DNA of 28,377 nt from a virus, in the IMG/VR virus record IMGVR_UViG_3300046683_000198, positions 1-28,377 of that record; one strand, written 5' to 3'. The notes under the pieces are model-generated. The model did no database searches and was not told the origin of the DNA. It saw nothing but the letters and a program-made list of their open reading frames with translations. Shown piece by piece: positions 1 to 7,288 of this stretch (position 1 is its first letter; every line of letters begins with the position of its first letter). The position numbers and the translations under genes were made by a program.

Positions 1-1632
1 ACGAACTACCGCTACCGGGGCTGCGACTACTCCACGACGGGCGGTGCTGCGGGTACGTCGCAGGTCTACTACGTGTGCCGCCGCGACCTGGTCGCGGGTA
101 CGTGGCAACTCATCGAGTTCCTGGCGTCCACGATGGTCGTGAACCGCGTATCCACCTACTACTTCGGTCCCGACAACGAGGCCGAACTGCTGGACGTGTG
201 TCACGTCGGGACGAAGGTCTACGTCCTGGTCCATCTGCTTCAGATTCCCGGCCAGAGCGAACACTGGGACGTGACCGTCTTCGACACGACCGCCTTCAAC
301 ACCCAGGTCACGACCACCACGCTCGCGGGTGCCCGCGTGAACAACAAGCAGCCGGGCCTGCTGTACGACGGCACGAACGTCGGCATCCTCTCGACCAACA
401 CCACGGGCGGCGCGTCCCGGCTGAAGCTGGGCAAGCTCGACAACACGACGTTGGCGTTCGTGTCCGACACCCTGTTCGACACGGCGGTGACGGTCAGCGC
501 ACCGAACACCGAGTTGTACGGCGGCTCACGGGCGACGAACGCCGGGCAGTCGAACACCTACGTCCTCGGCATCAACGACAGCACGCAGTCGCCCAGTCGC
601 TATCACAACTACACGTTCGATGGGACCGGCTTGGAAATCGTCAGCTCGCGGTGGGACAACCCGGACGCTGATGGCGCGTCCTACGTCACCTACGACACGA
701 CGAACGGTCGCTTCGTGTCGATGAAGGAGTCCGGCCTGGGCGCGATGTGGCGACATACCGACGCCTTCGCGTACGCGGCCAACACGAACAACGTGTGGTT
801 CGGCTACACGTTCTACGACTCGAACGCCACCGGGTCGCAGCACGAAACAGTGGTGTCCACGAAGGTCGTCGGCATCCAGTGGACCCGGAGGGCCTACGTC
901 AACGTCACCTGGCCGACGCCGCCCATCCTCGTCGGGACCGACGGTGTGGACAACACCCGGTGCTATGCGGTGCAGTCCGCCTCGTCCCCCGTGTCTCGGC
1001 TGCGGTCCGCCTGGCAGCTGCAAGCCACGGTCGCTAACCCCGGTACCGGTCTGACCCTGTCCGCGATGGCCGCGACCGCCGGGACCGACACGTTGGGAGC
1101 GTTCCCGTCGTCCAACCCCGGTCAGATAACCCATCAGGCGGGAGGCAGCGTCGCCCCGTTGCAGGGAACCGGCGACGGCTTCCTGCCGGTCGGCATGGTC
1201 GTGCCCTTCGCTGGGACCGTCGCTCCGGTCGGCTGGCTGATATGCGACGGTGCGGCAGTGAGCCGAACCGGGGCTACAGCGAACCTGTTCACGGTCTGCG
1301 GTATCGCGTTCGGTGCGGGCGATGGCTCCACCACTTTCAACATCCCAGACCTGAAGTCGCGTGTGCCGATGGGTGCCGGGACGTTCCGCGCCCGTGCGGC
1401 GAACGAGGGGATAGCCGAAGCATCACGTGACCCCGGTCACACACATGGCGTCGGTACCATCGCCATCGCCCAGTCGGGAGGGTCGTGGGCGAACGCGAAC
1501 ATCAGTGCGGGCGGCGCATTGAACGGCCAGGGCCACGCGCACGCGAACTCGGCGTTCTCAGGTGCTACCGGTGCCGGTGGCGGGACGGCCAACTTCCCAT
1601 CCCTGGGCATGAACTACATAATCAAGACGTAG
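1..1632 (+). CDS. Tail fibre / tail-collar domain protein (5' end outside window)
   Basis: The reading frame is open from base 1 and ends at a TAG at 1630, so 543 residues of a longer protein are visible. The N-terminal two thirds is Thr/Asn/Ser/Gly-rich and beta-strand-like, as in adhesive tail fibres. Around residues 397-460 (nt 1189-1380) sits a phage tail-collar-type domain: a PFAG.VAP.GWL.CDG motif, then FGAGDGSTTFNIPDLKSRVP. The His-rich C-terminus (HTHG, GHAHAN) and the closing LGMNYIIKT are typical of collar-domain short tail fibres, where His side chains can bind metal along a trimer axis. Role: host-surface recognition as part of the virion. The collar assignment is firm; the exact tail position is inferred. 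A GTG at 73 is in frame but has no convincing ribosome site, so the gene most likely starts before the window. Confidence 0.85.
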   Translation, partial: TNYRYRGCDYSTTGGAAGTSQVYYVCRRDLVAGTWQLIEFLASTMVVNRVSTYYFGPDNEAELLDVCHVGTKVYVLVHLLQIPGQSEHWDVTVFDTTAFNTQVTTTTLAGARVNNKQPGLLYDGTNVGILSTNTTGGASRLKLGKLDNTTLAFVSDTLFDTAVTVSAPNTELYGGSRATNAGQSNTYVLGINDSTQSPSRYHNYTFDGTGLEIVSSRWDNPDADGASYVTYDTTNGRFVSMKESGLGAMWRHTDAFAYAANTNNVWFGYTFYDSNATGSQHETVVSTKVVGIQWTRRAYVNVTWPTPPILVGTDGVDNTRCYAVQSASSPVSRLRSAWQLQATVANPGTGLTLSAMAATAGTDTLGAFPSSNPGQITHQAGGSVAPLQGTGDGFLPVGMVVPFAGTVAPVGWLICDGAAVSRTGATANLFTVCGIAFGAGDGSTTFNIPDLKSRVPMGAGTFRARAANEGIAEASRDPGHTHGVGTIAIAQSGGSWANANISAGGALNGQGHAHANSAFSGATGAGGGTANFPSLGMNYIIKT

Positions 1633-1645
1633 GAAGGAGCAGGAC

Positions 1646-1891
1646 ATGGCACGGTTGGAGATGGAGAAGCGCAAGGACGGCTGGCACTACCTGGACGTGG
1701 ACGGGGTGCTGGGCAAGGACGGCGGGCCGTTCAAGACCCGCGAGGAAGCCGAAGCCAAGGGCTACGACCTGGTGCTGAAGGCCGAAGCGAAGGCGACGAA
1801 GGACGACCCGAACGCCGCCCTCGGGTTCGTGCCGCAGGAAGAACTGACGGGCGAAGCCGCACCTGCGGAAGCACCGGCCGGAAGCGAGTAA
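1646..1891 (+). CDS. Small charged protein of unknown function
   Basis: 81 residues, starting at ATG 1646 after a strong GGAAGGAG ribosome site 13 bases downstream of the tail gene. The N-terminal half (RKDGWHYLDVDGVLGKDG) looks like a small beta hairpin; the C-terminus is Ala/Glu/Pro-rich and probably disordered. Wedged between a tail gene and a cell-wall peptidase, it is plausibly a tail or lysis accessory protein, but no family is recognised. Codon use matches its neighbours. Confidence 0.7.
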   Translation: MARLEMEKRKDGWHYLDVDGVLGKDGGPFKTREEAEAKGYDLVLKAEAKATKDDPNAALGFVPQEELTGEAAPAEAPAGSE

Positions 1892-1894
1892 GCC

Positions 1895-2554
1895 ATGCCG
1901 ATGCGCTACCGCGTGGCGGCGATGCCGAAGAAGGACGGAGCCAAGCCGCACTGGACCGACCCCAAGGAACTGAAGGACGCCACGAACGCCGTGGTCACTC
2001 GCCAGCGCAAGCACGTCGGCAAGGGTTTCACGATGCGCGAAGTCGCGAAGAACGAGAAGTGGGGACCGGAACGCACGCTGGAAGAAGTCCACACCCGGCT
2101 GCCCGGTCAGCTGGACAACCTGCGCCTTGGCGAGACGTGGGCGGTACGGGCGTTCAGCGACGACTTCACCGTCTGGACCCGCAAGGTGTCGGTCGAGCCT
2201 CCCGTGGTGCAGACACCGGGGACCGACGCCATCGACGCCATCTACGGGTGGCTGAACGGCAACTTCAAGGGCCGGTGGGAGAACTGGGGCATCTGCGTGT
2301 GCAAGCGCATCAGCGGCTCGTCCACCTGGTCGCAGCACGCCTACTGCAACGCCATCGACATCGGTGGCTCGACGGGCAACCTGGACGCCATCGCCAAGGC
2401 CGCGACCGCAGCAGCCAAGAGCGGCAACATCCCCTGCGACCAGGTCATCTGGAAGGGCTGGGAACACGTCCACGGCGGCAACGTGTACGACCACTACGAC
2501 CACGTGCATCTCACCGGCAAGCCGCAGCGGTCGGGGTGGCCGACGGCGTGTTGA
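1895..2554 (+). CDS. M15-like peptidoglycan peptidase (putative endolysin or tail lysin)
   Basis: 219 residues. The C-terminal half has the metal-ligand pattern of M15-type D-Ala-D-Ala peptidases: WSQHAYCNAIDIG (His148 and Asp155, spaced HxxxxxxD) and DHVHLTG (His203/His205). Members of this group are zinc enzymes that cut peptide bonds in peptidoglycan. The N-terminal 100 residues are charged (KRxGKGFTMRE region) and may be a binding or linker domain. There is no signal peptide, as is usual for phage lysins needing a holin, but no adjacent holin is visible. Position after a tail gene allows either a lysis or a virion-associated role. The gene starts 3 bases after the previous stop; ATG 1901 is an alternative start. 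Confidence 0.75.
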   Translation: MPMRYRVAAMPKKDGAKPHWTDPKELKDATNAVVTRQRKHVGKGFTMREVAKNEKWGPERTLEEVHTRLPGQLDNLRLGETWAVRAFSDDFTVWTRKVSVEPPVVQTPGTDAIDAIYGWLNGNFKGRWENWGICVCKRISGSSTWSQHAYCNAIDIGGSTGNLDAIAKAATAAAKSGNIPCDQVIWKGWEHVHGGNVYDHYDHVHLTGKPQRSGWPTAC

Positions 2555-2640
2555 CACAGAGAACGCGCAGGTCAGGGGCCGGTTGCGGGCGGTCGTTCGG
2601 CGGTGTACGGTCGGAAGTCCACGTGGGCCTATAAAGTCGA

Positions 2641-2667
2641 AACCCCCTGGCCGTCGACCAAGGGGTT
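2641..2667 (+). other. Leader hairpin upstream of the helicase gene
   Basis: In the 145-base gap between the peptidase and helicase genes, AACCCC and TGG pair with CCA and GGGGTT around a 7-base loop, with one C/A mismatch. There is no T-run after it, so a factor-independent terminator is unlikely. A TATAAA at 2630-2635 just before it could be a -10 box, but no good -35 is present. The hairpin would then lie in the helicase mRNA leader, ahead of a GCGAAAGGAG start-associated sequence. Confidence 0.4.
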
Positions 2668-2699
2668 CCGACAATCCTCGCGAAAGGAGATGCACTGCT

Positions 2700-4007
2700 G
2701 TGCGGCGAAATCATAGCAACGAAAGCGAAGTTGCGCTACTCGGTTCTCTGCTAACCCTTGAAGATGCAGTTGTCTTCTCTATCCCTAAGTTAGAAGTAGA
2801 TGTCTTTGCATCTGACTTCAATAGTAGGTTGTTCTCAGTTATCCAGAAGATGTACGAAGATGGGGAACGTATCGACCCTGTCCTTGTCCGCCGGAAGATG
2901 AAATGTAGGGCAGATGAACTCCATGACATCATGGAAGGCTGTCCGGTCCCGGCGAACTACCCGTTCTACCTGAAGCAGGTCCTGGACGACGCGCAGGCTC
3001 GCGTGACGGCCCAGGCGTTCACCGATGCGTCTTCCCTGGCCGCCGATGGCGAATCCCCCGCCGCGTGGGATGTCATCGAAGACATCCGGCAACGCCTCGG
3101 CGTGGACGATGCCGACGCGACGTTCGACGCGCAGGACCTGATGGGCAGGACGCTCGACATGGCCGATGCCTACGCGCAGGGGTCACGGGCGGTGCTGGGG
3201 GTGCCGACCGGCTGGCCGTCCGTGGACCGCATCATCGGGGGACTCATCCCCGGCAATCTGATAGTCGTCGCCGCCCGACCGGGCAAGGGTAAGTCGGCCC
3301 TTGCCGCGAACCTCCTGGTGAACGTGGCCCGCCAGGGGGAACGCACCGTGCTGGTGTCGTTGGAAATGACGGCAGCTGAAATCGGGATGCGACTCATCTG
3401 TCGGGCAGGTCAGCTGAACTGGGAATCACTGCGGGATGGGAAGGTCGAGGATGCTACCTCCCGCATCGTGACTGCCGCCGCTGGCCTGTCCGACCTCCCC
3501 TTGACGGTCATCGACCAGCCACGGGTCACGGTCGGGTACCTGCGGTCGGTGTGCCAGCAGCAGCGTCCGGCGGTGCTCATCGTGGACTACGTGCAGCTGA
3601 TGTCCGGTCCGGTGCGCAACAGCCGGGAACAGGAAGTGGCCGCGATAAGTCGGGGGTTGAAGCTCCTGGCGAAGGAAGAACAGGTCTGCGTCGTCGCGCT
3701 GGCCCAGCTGAACCGCAACGTGGAGATGCGCGGGGACGGTGCGTCGCCCCAGTTGTCGGACCTGCGGGATAGCGGGTCGCTGGAACAGGACCCGGACATC
3801 GTGATGTTCCTCGTCCCGCGCAACGGCACCCCGTACGCATCGGACCTGCACCTGGAAGTCGCGAAGAACCGCAACGGCATGGCGAAGGCAGCCGTCCTCC
3901 AATGGGACAAGCCGCACGTGTCGCTGACCGACACGATGCGCGTCCCGGCATCGAAGCTGGACCCTCTGGCTGTCCCCCCGGTTGCACAAGCCGCGCTGAC
4001 GGGATAG
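2700..4007 (+). CDS. dnaB: Replicative DNA helicase, DnaB family
   Basis: 435 residues from GTG 2700, chosen because GCGAAAGGAG lies 9 bases upstream and the protein then opens with the DnaB-like SNESEVALLGSLL. DnaB is the hexameric ATPase that unwinds DNA at replication forks. Visible parts: an N-terminal helical domain (about 1-90), Walker A ARPGKGKS (192-199), Walker B VLIVDY (Asp296), and later conserved segments SLEMTAAE, AQLNR and LSDLRDSGSLEQDPD. Length fits phage DnaB proteins. The first roughly 235 bases (2700-2935) are clearly AT-richer, with codons rare elsewhere (TTA, AGT, TCT, CTA), while the ATPase part is typical of the genome. This suggests the N-terminal domain came from another source. 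Confidence 0.93.
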   Translation: MRRNHSNESEVALLGSLLTLEDAVVFSIPKLEVDVFASDFNSRLFSVIQKMYEDGERIDPVLVRRKMKCRADELHDIMEGCPVPANYPFYLKQVLDDAQARVTAQAFTDASSLAADGESPAAWDVIEDIRQRLGVDDADATFDAQDLMGRTLDMADAYAQGSRAVLGVPTGWPSVDRIIGGLIPGNLIVVAARPGKGKSALAANLLVNVARQGERTVLVSLEMTAAEIGMRLICRAGQLNWESLRDGKVEDATSRIVTAAAGLSDLPLTVIDQPRVTVGYLRSVCQQQRPAVLIVDYVQLMSGPVRNSREQEVAAISRGLKLLAKEEQVCVVALAQLNRNVEMRGDGASPQLSDLRDSGSLEQDPDIVMFLVPRNGTPYASDLHLEVAKNRNGMAKAAVLQWDKPHVSLTDTMRVPASKLDPLAVPPVAQAALTG

Positions 4008-4037
4008 TCTGAATCACCTACGCGAAAGGGGATAGGT

Positions 4038-4358
4038 ATGACCTGCGGCAAGGAAGACCCTCCCGGATACACCTGCGGGGGCGGATACCCGAAGGGGACG
4101 CACGGGTGCGGCCAGCACTTCGGGTCCCTGGACGGCTTCGACGCTCACTTCATCAAGACCGGGCGGTACGAAGACGACGAATCGCCCATCATGCGGTGCG
4201 CCACGCCGAAGGAGATGGAACGCAAGGGCTACCACCTGTCGGACAACCTGGTCTGGAAGACCCCGATAGACGAAGCCGCCATCGCACGGTTCCGGGGGCA
4301 TCCCTCGGTGACCCAGGGCGACCTGTTGGCCGCGCTGGGCATGACGGAAAGGGGATAG
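4038..4358 (+). CDS. Small zinc-finger-like protein (FDxH type)
   Basis: 106 residues, start ATG 4038 after CGCGAAAGGGGATAGGT. It contains C-x9-C near the start, then HGCGQHFGSLDGFDAHF, and a later RCA. This Cys/His layout with F-D-x-H resembles the small FDXHR-type putative zinc-binding proteins of actinobacteriophages, recalled from memory and not searched. Role unknown; a nucleic-acid or protein-binding accessory is plausible. It lies between the helicase and the glycosidase-like gene, with a 3-base gap to the latter. Confidence 0.75.
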   Translation: MTCGKEDPPGYTCGGGYPKGTHGCGQHFGSLDGFDAHFIKTGRYEDDESPIMRCATPKEMERKGYHLSDNLVWKTPIDEAAIARFRGHPSVTQGDLLAALGMTERG

Positions 4359-4361
4359 GAC

Positions 4362-5213
4362 ATGGCACGACCGTTCCTGGGAGTGTGGCCCGACAATCCC
4401 ACCAAGGACACCTGGGACAAGCTGCGGGCGGCTATCCCTGGCAACCACATCCTCGGCTACCGGCCACGTGGCGGGTTCGGGGACTTCGATAGTCCGCTCA
4501 TCCGGGACATGGACGAAGCCAAGACCGTGCCCATCTATTCGACGAACCTGAACCCACGGGTCGGGGATGGGTCCAACAAGCTGCCCATCTCGCTGAAGGA
4601 CTGGGCAGGCGGCAGGTACGACGACAGCGTCCTGCGCCCCGGTGGGCAGCAGCTGATGGAGTTGTCCCCGTTCGTGCGCCGCATCATCGTCGAGATATGG
4701 TCCGAAGTGAACGTCGCCCATCCGCCGCCCGACGTGCAGCCGGAACCGCCCGACTGGTCGACCGCGAACTGGGAAGCGGCGTTCACGCACACCGTCGACC
4801 TCTGGCGGTCGATGGGCGTCCAGAAGAACGTGTGGCTGGGCTGTTCGGTGGCGGGGGTCCAGAAGGACTTCGGCGAGTACCACCCGCCCGGCGTGCTGTC
4901 CCATTCGAACTACGTCGGATTCGACTTCTACGCGAACACCACCAGCTTCAAGCTGATGAGCGAGCGGGCCAGCAAGATACGGGCGTTCGCGACGGCGAAC
5001 GGGCTGCCCATCATCTTCACGGAATCCGGGGTCGAGGAAACGGCGGACTACAAGACGTGGTTCGACGACGCCTACGCCTTCATCACGTCCGGCGGGGTCG
5101 CGGGGCAGTTCTACACCGACTACTCGTCGCGCGGGGACTTCCGCGTGGACCCAGGCCAGCCGATGCACTCGACGTTCGCGTCGTATGCGTCCCAGCCGGG
5201 GTGGAAACCCTGA
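4362..5213 (+). CDS. TIM-barrel glycoside hydrolase-like protein
   Basis: 283 residues. Alternating strands and helices and two well-placed glutamates suggest a (beta/alpha)8 glycosidase of the GH5/GH26/GH53 type: IIVEIWSEVNV (Glu111 or Glu115, candidate acid/base) at the end of one strand, and PIIFTESGVEE (Glu221, candidate nucleophile) late in the barrel. YVGFDFYAN (Asp188) adds a typical strand end. There is no signal peptide. Such enzymes hydrolyse polysaccharides; here a host capsule or cell-wall glycan is the likely substrate (inference). The exact GH family cannot be fixed by eye. Start ATG 4362 follows AGGA, 3 bases after the previous stop. Confidence 0.65.
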   Translation: MARPFLGVWPDNPTKDTWDKLRAAIPGNHILGYRPRGGFGDFDSPLIRDMDEAKTVPIYSTNLNPRVGDGSNKLPISLKDWAGGRYDDSVLRPGGQQLMELSPFVRRIIVEIWSEVNVAHPPPDVQPEPPDWSTANWEAAFTHTVDLWRSMGVQKNVWLGCSVAGVQKDFGEYHPPGVLSHSNYVGFDFYANTTSFKLMSERASKIRAFATANGLPIIFTESGVEETADYKTWFDDAYAFITSGGVAGQFYTDYSSRGDFRVDPGQPMHSTFASYASQPGWKP

Positions 5214-5242
5214 CTGAACTATGCGACCGAGGCTGACCCCGG

Positions 5243-5440
5243 ATGAGTGATGAGCCGCAGGACGATTACGACCGCCTGAAATCCCAGAACCAAGCACTCC
5301 AAGAGCGCATCAAGGAGCTGGAGGCGGGACTCGGTGACATCGGGCAGCTAGCCGGTCACCTAAGCGAACGCGGCGGCGCGTCTCTCGCTCGCATGGTTCG
5401 CCAACTCCTATCCCCCACCCAGGAGACTGACCCCGGATGA
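5243..5440 (+). CDS. Short coiled-coil protein, first of an overlapping small-gene chain
   Basis: 65 residues. Residues 8-30 (DYDRLKSQNQALQERIKELE) have heptad spacing of Leu/Ile and are predicted coiled coil. Much of this segment (SQNQALQER) is shared at DNA level with the gene at 5954. The C-terminus LLSPTQETDP is encoded by the repeated junction sequence that also carries the ribosome site of the next gene. The stop overlaps the next start as ATGA. Function unknown. Confidence 0.65.
   Translation: MSDEPQDDYDRLKSQNQALQERIKELEAGLGDIGQLAGHLSERGGASLARMVRQLLSPTQETDPG
5282..5307 (+). repeat. 26-bp direct repeat R1, copy 1 (copy 2 at 6014-6039)
   Basis: An identical 26-base segment, starting TCCCAGAACC and ending CAAGAGCG, occurs at 5282-5307 and 6014-6039. 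Both copies lie in the same reading frame near the start of coiled-coil genes and encode SQNQALQER. The bases on either side differ, so this is a duplicated module rather than a whole-gene duplication. Confidence 0.9.
5405..5434 (+). repeat. 30-bp junction repeat R2, copy 1 (copies at 6173-6202 and 6261-6277)
   Basis: A 30-base sequence containing CACCCAGGAGACTGACCCC is identical at 5405-5434 and 6173-6202; a 17-base part recurs at 6261-6277, and a diverged version (GAGG then CTGACCCCGGATGA) spans 5229-5246. Copy 1 and the diverged copy sit at gene boundaries and supply the ribosome site (AGGAG) for the next start. The other copies lie inside or at the end of the gene at 5954. Confidence 0.9.
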
Positions 5441-5694
5441 ACGAGGAAACCGTCGCGAACGTCTGTCGGTCGATGCGGTCTATCGCTGTTGGCCTGCGCG
5501 AAGAGGTCATGGACTACCCGGTGCCGATTCGGTGGACGCCGCCAGATGACGAAGTGTTTGCGGGCAACCTGGACTTCGGCGGCGGCGATATAACGCTGGC
5601 GGACCTGCTGGAAGTCTTCGCGCACCTTCTCGACGAGGGCCCGCTGAATCCTACCCCCCAACAGCCTATGAGTGAAGAGAGTGGAGAGAGATGA
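5437..5694 (+). CDS. Small acidic protein of unknown function
   Basis: 85 residues starting at ATG 5437, which overlaps the previous stop (ATGA). The ribosome site CAGGAG lies inside the upstream gene's last codons. Sequence is acidic, with a DITLADLLEVFAHLLDEG helix. The C-terminus SEESGER is encoded by a second type of repeated junction that recurs before 5954. No family recognised. Confidence 0.65.
   Translation: MNEETVANVCRSMRSIAVGLREEVMDYPVPIRWTPPDDEVFAGNLDFGGGDITLADLLEVFAHLLDEGPLNPTPQQPMSEESGER
5670..5687 (+). repeat. 18-bp junction repeat R3, copy 1 (copy 2 at 5936-5953)
   Basis: GAGTGAAGAGAGTGGAGA occurs at 5670-5687 and 5936-5953. Each copy encodes the end of one protein (SEESGE), provides the purine-rich ribosome site, and leads into ATGAGCGA, where stop and start overlap. 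It acts as a ready-made gene-to-gene linker. Confidence 0.9.
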
Positions 5695-5957
5695 GCGAGC
5701 GGTGGTTCGTCCAAGAAGTGCCTAAGGGCTGGAGCGACAAGAGTGGAGCCCCGGTGACGGCGTGGCGAGTGTCTCCTATCGGCTGGGAGGGCGATGAACA
5801 CAGGGCCAGGCTCATAGCCGCCGCGCCCGAGCTGCTCGACATGGTGGACCGCTTGGCCGGGCTCGCGCTCGAAGAGGGCTATGAGTCTGACCATGCCGAT
5901 GCGGTCGAACTACTGGATCGCGCCGCCCCATCCCCGAGTGAAGAGAGTGGAGAATGA
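5691..5957 (+). CDS. Small phage protein with ARLIAAAPELL motif
   Basis: 88 residues, overlapping both neighbours by four bases (ATGA). It carries EHRARLIAAAPELLDMVDRL, a short motif widely seen in small phage and prophage proteins of unknown function (from memory). The N-terminus (RWFVQEVPKGW) is compact and aromatic. The tail SPSEESGE repeats the ending of the previous protein because both are encoded by the same junction repeat. Role unknown. Confidence 0.7.
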   Translation: MSERWFVQEVPKGWSDKSGAPVTAWRVSPIGWEGDEHRARLIAAAPELLDMVDRLAGLALEEGYESDHADAVELLDRAAPSPSEESGE

Positions 5958-6298
5958 GCGACGAGCCATACAAGACTCTATTAGTGGACCGGGAAGCCTA
6001 CGACACCCTCCGGTCCCAGAACCAAGCACTCCAAGAGCGAGCGGAGAAGGCCGAGCGGTGGCTGCGGTTCATCGCCGACACGCAGCACCGACTTCTCGAT
6101 GCCTTCAAGCTCGAACTATCCGACGAGGAGTGGCGGGCCTTCGCTGAAGGCCTCGGCATCGAACCTGACGCCCTCCTATCCCCCACCCAGGAGACTGACC
6201 CCCCGCGAGACAAGGTGTTCGACCAAGCGCGGGTGCTGGCAGGGTTACCCCCAAAGCCTCCCCAGGAGACTGACCCCGATGCCGTGAACGGGGGATGA
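5954..6298 (+). CDS. Coiled-coil protein with internal remnants of gene-junction repeats
   Basis: 114 residues. It shares a 26-base segment (SQNQALQER) with the gene at 5243, then has a different helical core (FIADTQHRLLDAFKLEL). The C-terminal third contains LLSPTQETDP and PPQETDP, the translation of two copies of the junction repeat that elsewhere ends a gene and starts the next. This looks like a former junction read through into a longer protein, so the gene may be a fusion. Start overlaps the previous stop. Confidence 0.65.
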   Translation: MSDEPYKTLLVDREAYDTLRSQNQALQERAEKAERWLRFIADTQHRLLDAFKLELSDEEWRAFAEGLGIEPDALLSPTQETDPPRDKVFDQARVLAGLPPKPPQETDPDAVNGG

Positions 6299-6299
6299 C

Positions 6300-6437
6300 A
6301 TGGTCGGTGATGAAGACCTCGTCCGGGAAGCCCTGTACGAACTGCTGTCGATGCTGCCGTACAAGCACGAAACGCCCGATACCTTCCCACCGCTCCTGTC
6401 GTTCGAACGGCTGATGGCACGGCTGAAGTCGAAGTAG
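6300..6437 (+). CDS. Tiny protein (45 residues), unknown
   Basis: ATG 6300 lies one base after the preceding TGA (6296-6298), behind a GGGGG stretch, and the frame runs to TAG at 6435-6437. The product is mainly helical (EDLVREALYELLSMLP, then FERLMARLKSK), with codon use like its neighbours. It is the last of the coupled small-gene chain. Translation by re-initiation after the upstream stop is likely. Function unknown. Confidence 0.5.
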   Translation: MVGDEDLVREALYELLSMLPYKHETPDTFPPLLSFERLMARLKSK

Positions 6438-6451
6438 TACGGTCGGGAGCG

Positions 6452-7288
6452 ATGCGAAGGGGCGTCGCAGCGGCAATCGCCATTCCACTTGCTTTCGCAT
6501 CCCTCCGATTCTTGCCCGACGGCACCCCGGCCGCGACCGCCATCAGCGTCGCGCCGGTCATCGTCATCTTCATGGAGAACAAGGAACGGTCGACCATCGA
6601 AGGGTCACCGGACGCCACCTACCTGAAGTCCTTCGAGAACGCGGGCACGTCGTTCACCCACTACAACGCGGTCACCCACCCGTCGCTGCCGAACTACCTC
6701 GCCTTCGCGTCCGGCAGCACCAAGGGCAAACAGGGGACCGACACCATCACCGCGGGCGAGTTAGGCGGGAAGAACCTGTGGTCCCAGCTGCAAGGCAAGG
6801 GCGTGTCCTGGGGTGTCTACGAAGAGGCCATGCCGTCGACCTGCTACAAGGGCGTGTCGTCCGGCTTGTACGCGCTGAAGCACAACCCGGCGATGCCGTT
6901 CTCGAACATCGCGAGCAAGGCCGTCCGGTGCAACAAGGTCATGCCGTACACGTCCTTCGACGTGAACAACCTCCGGTCGGTCAGCTTCATCGCACCGGAC
7001 CTGTGCAACGACATGCACAACTGCTCCATCGCGACGGGTGACAACTGGCTGCAAGCGCGGGTCCCGGCGATGCTGGCGGCGGGAGCCATCGTCATCATCA
7101 CCTTCGACGAAGGGTCCACCGGGACGGGCGGCGGCGGGAACGTCTACACCGCGCTCGACGGACCGGGCATCCCCGGCACGACGAACACGGCGACCTTCAG
7201 TCACTACGGGTTGCTGGCGGCCCTGGAAGGGAGGTTCGGCCTGTCCCTTCTGGGGCAGGCCCAATCTGCCGCTAAGCTGCCGCTATGA
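6452..7288 (+). CDS. Secreted phosphoesterase / acid phosphatase-like protein (PF04185-like)
   Basis: 278 residues with an N-terminal signal-like segment (MRRG then AAAIAIPLAFASL). The mature part has the hallmarks of the phosphoesterase family that includes phospholipase C and bacterial acid phosphatases: VIVIFMENKE (Glu42/Asn43, a metal-binding ExN-like site), THPSLPNYLAFASG (Thr75-Gly88), APDLCNDMHNC, and ITFDEG. It also has several Cys that could form disulfides outside the cell. Reaction: metal-dependent phosphoester hydrolysis; the substrate is unknown, with envelope phospholipid or teichoic-type polymer possible. A signal peptide on a phage enzyme is unusual. Its stop overlaps the next start (ATGA). 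The ribosome site before ATG 6452 is close (GGGAG, 2 bases), so re-initiation from 6437 may help. Confidence 0.75.
   Translation: MRRGVAAAIAIPLAFASLRFLPDGTPAATAISVAPVIVIFMENKERSTIEGSPDATYLKSFENAGTSFTHYNAVTHPSLPNYLAFASGSTKGKQGTDTITAGELGGKNLWSQLQGKGVSWGVYEEAMPSTCYKGVSSGLYALKHNPAMPFSNIASKAVRCNKVMPYTSFDVNNLRSVSFIAPDLCNDMHNCSIATGDNWLQARVPAMLAAGAIVIITFDEGSTGTGGGGNVYTALDGPGIPGTTNTATFSHYGLLAALEGRFGLSLLGQAQSAAKLPL

Noticed and set aside
2552-2557. TTGACA as a -35 box of a helicase promoter
   Set aside because: No TAnnnT at the proper distance; the bases overlap the stop of the peptidase gene.
1622-2695. 357-codon open frame on the minus strand
   Set aside because: It lies opposite the small protein and M15-like genes, whose motifs and ribosome sites are clear; high GC produces long open antisense frames.
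4014-5297. 427-codon open frame on the minus strand
   Set aside because: Antisense to the zinc-finger and glycosidase-like genes; Arg/Val/Pro/His-rich with no motif and no ribosome site.
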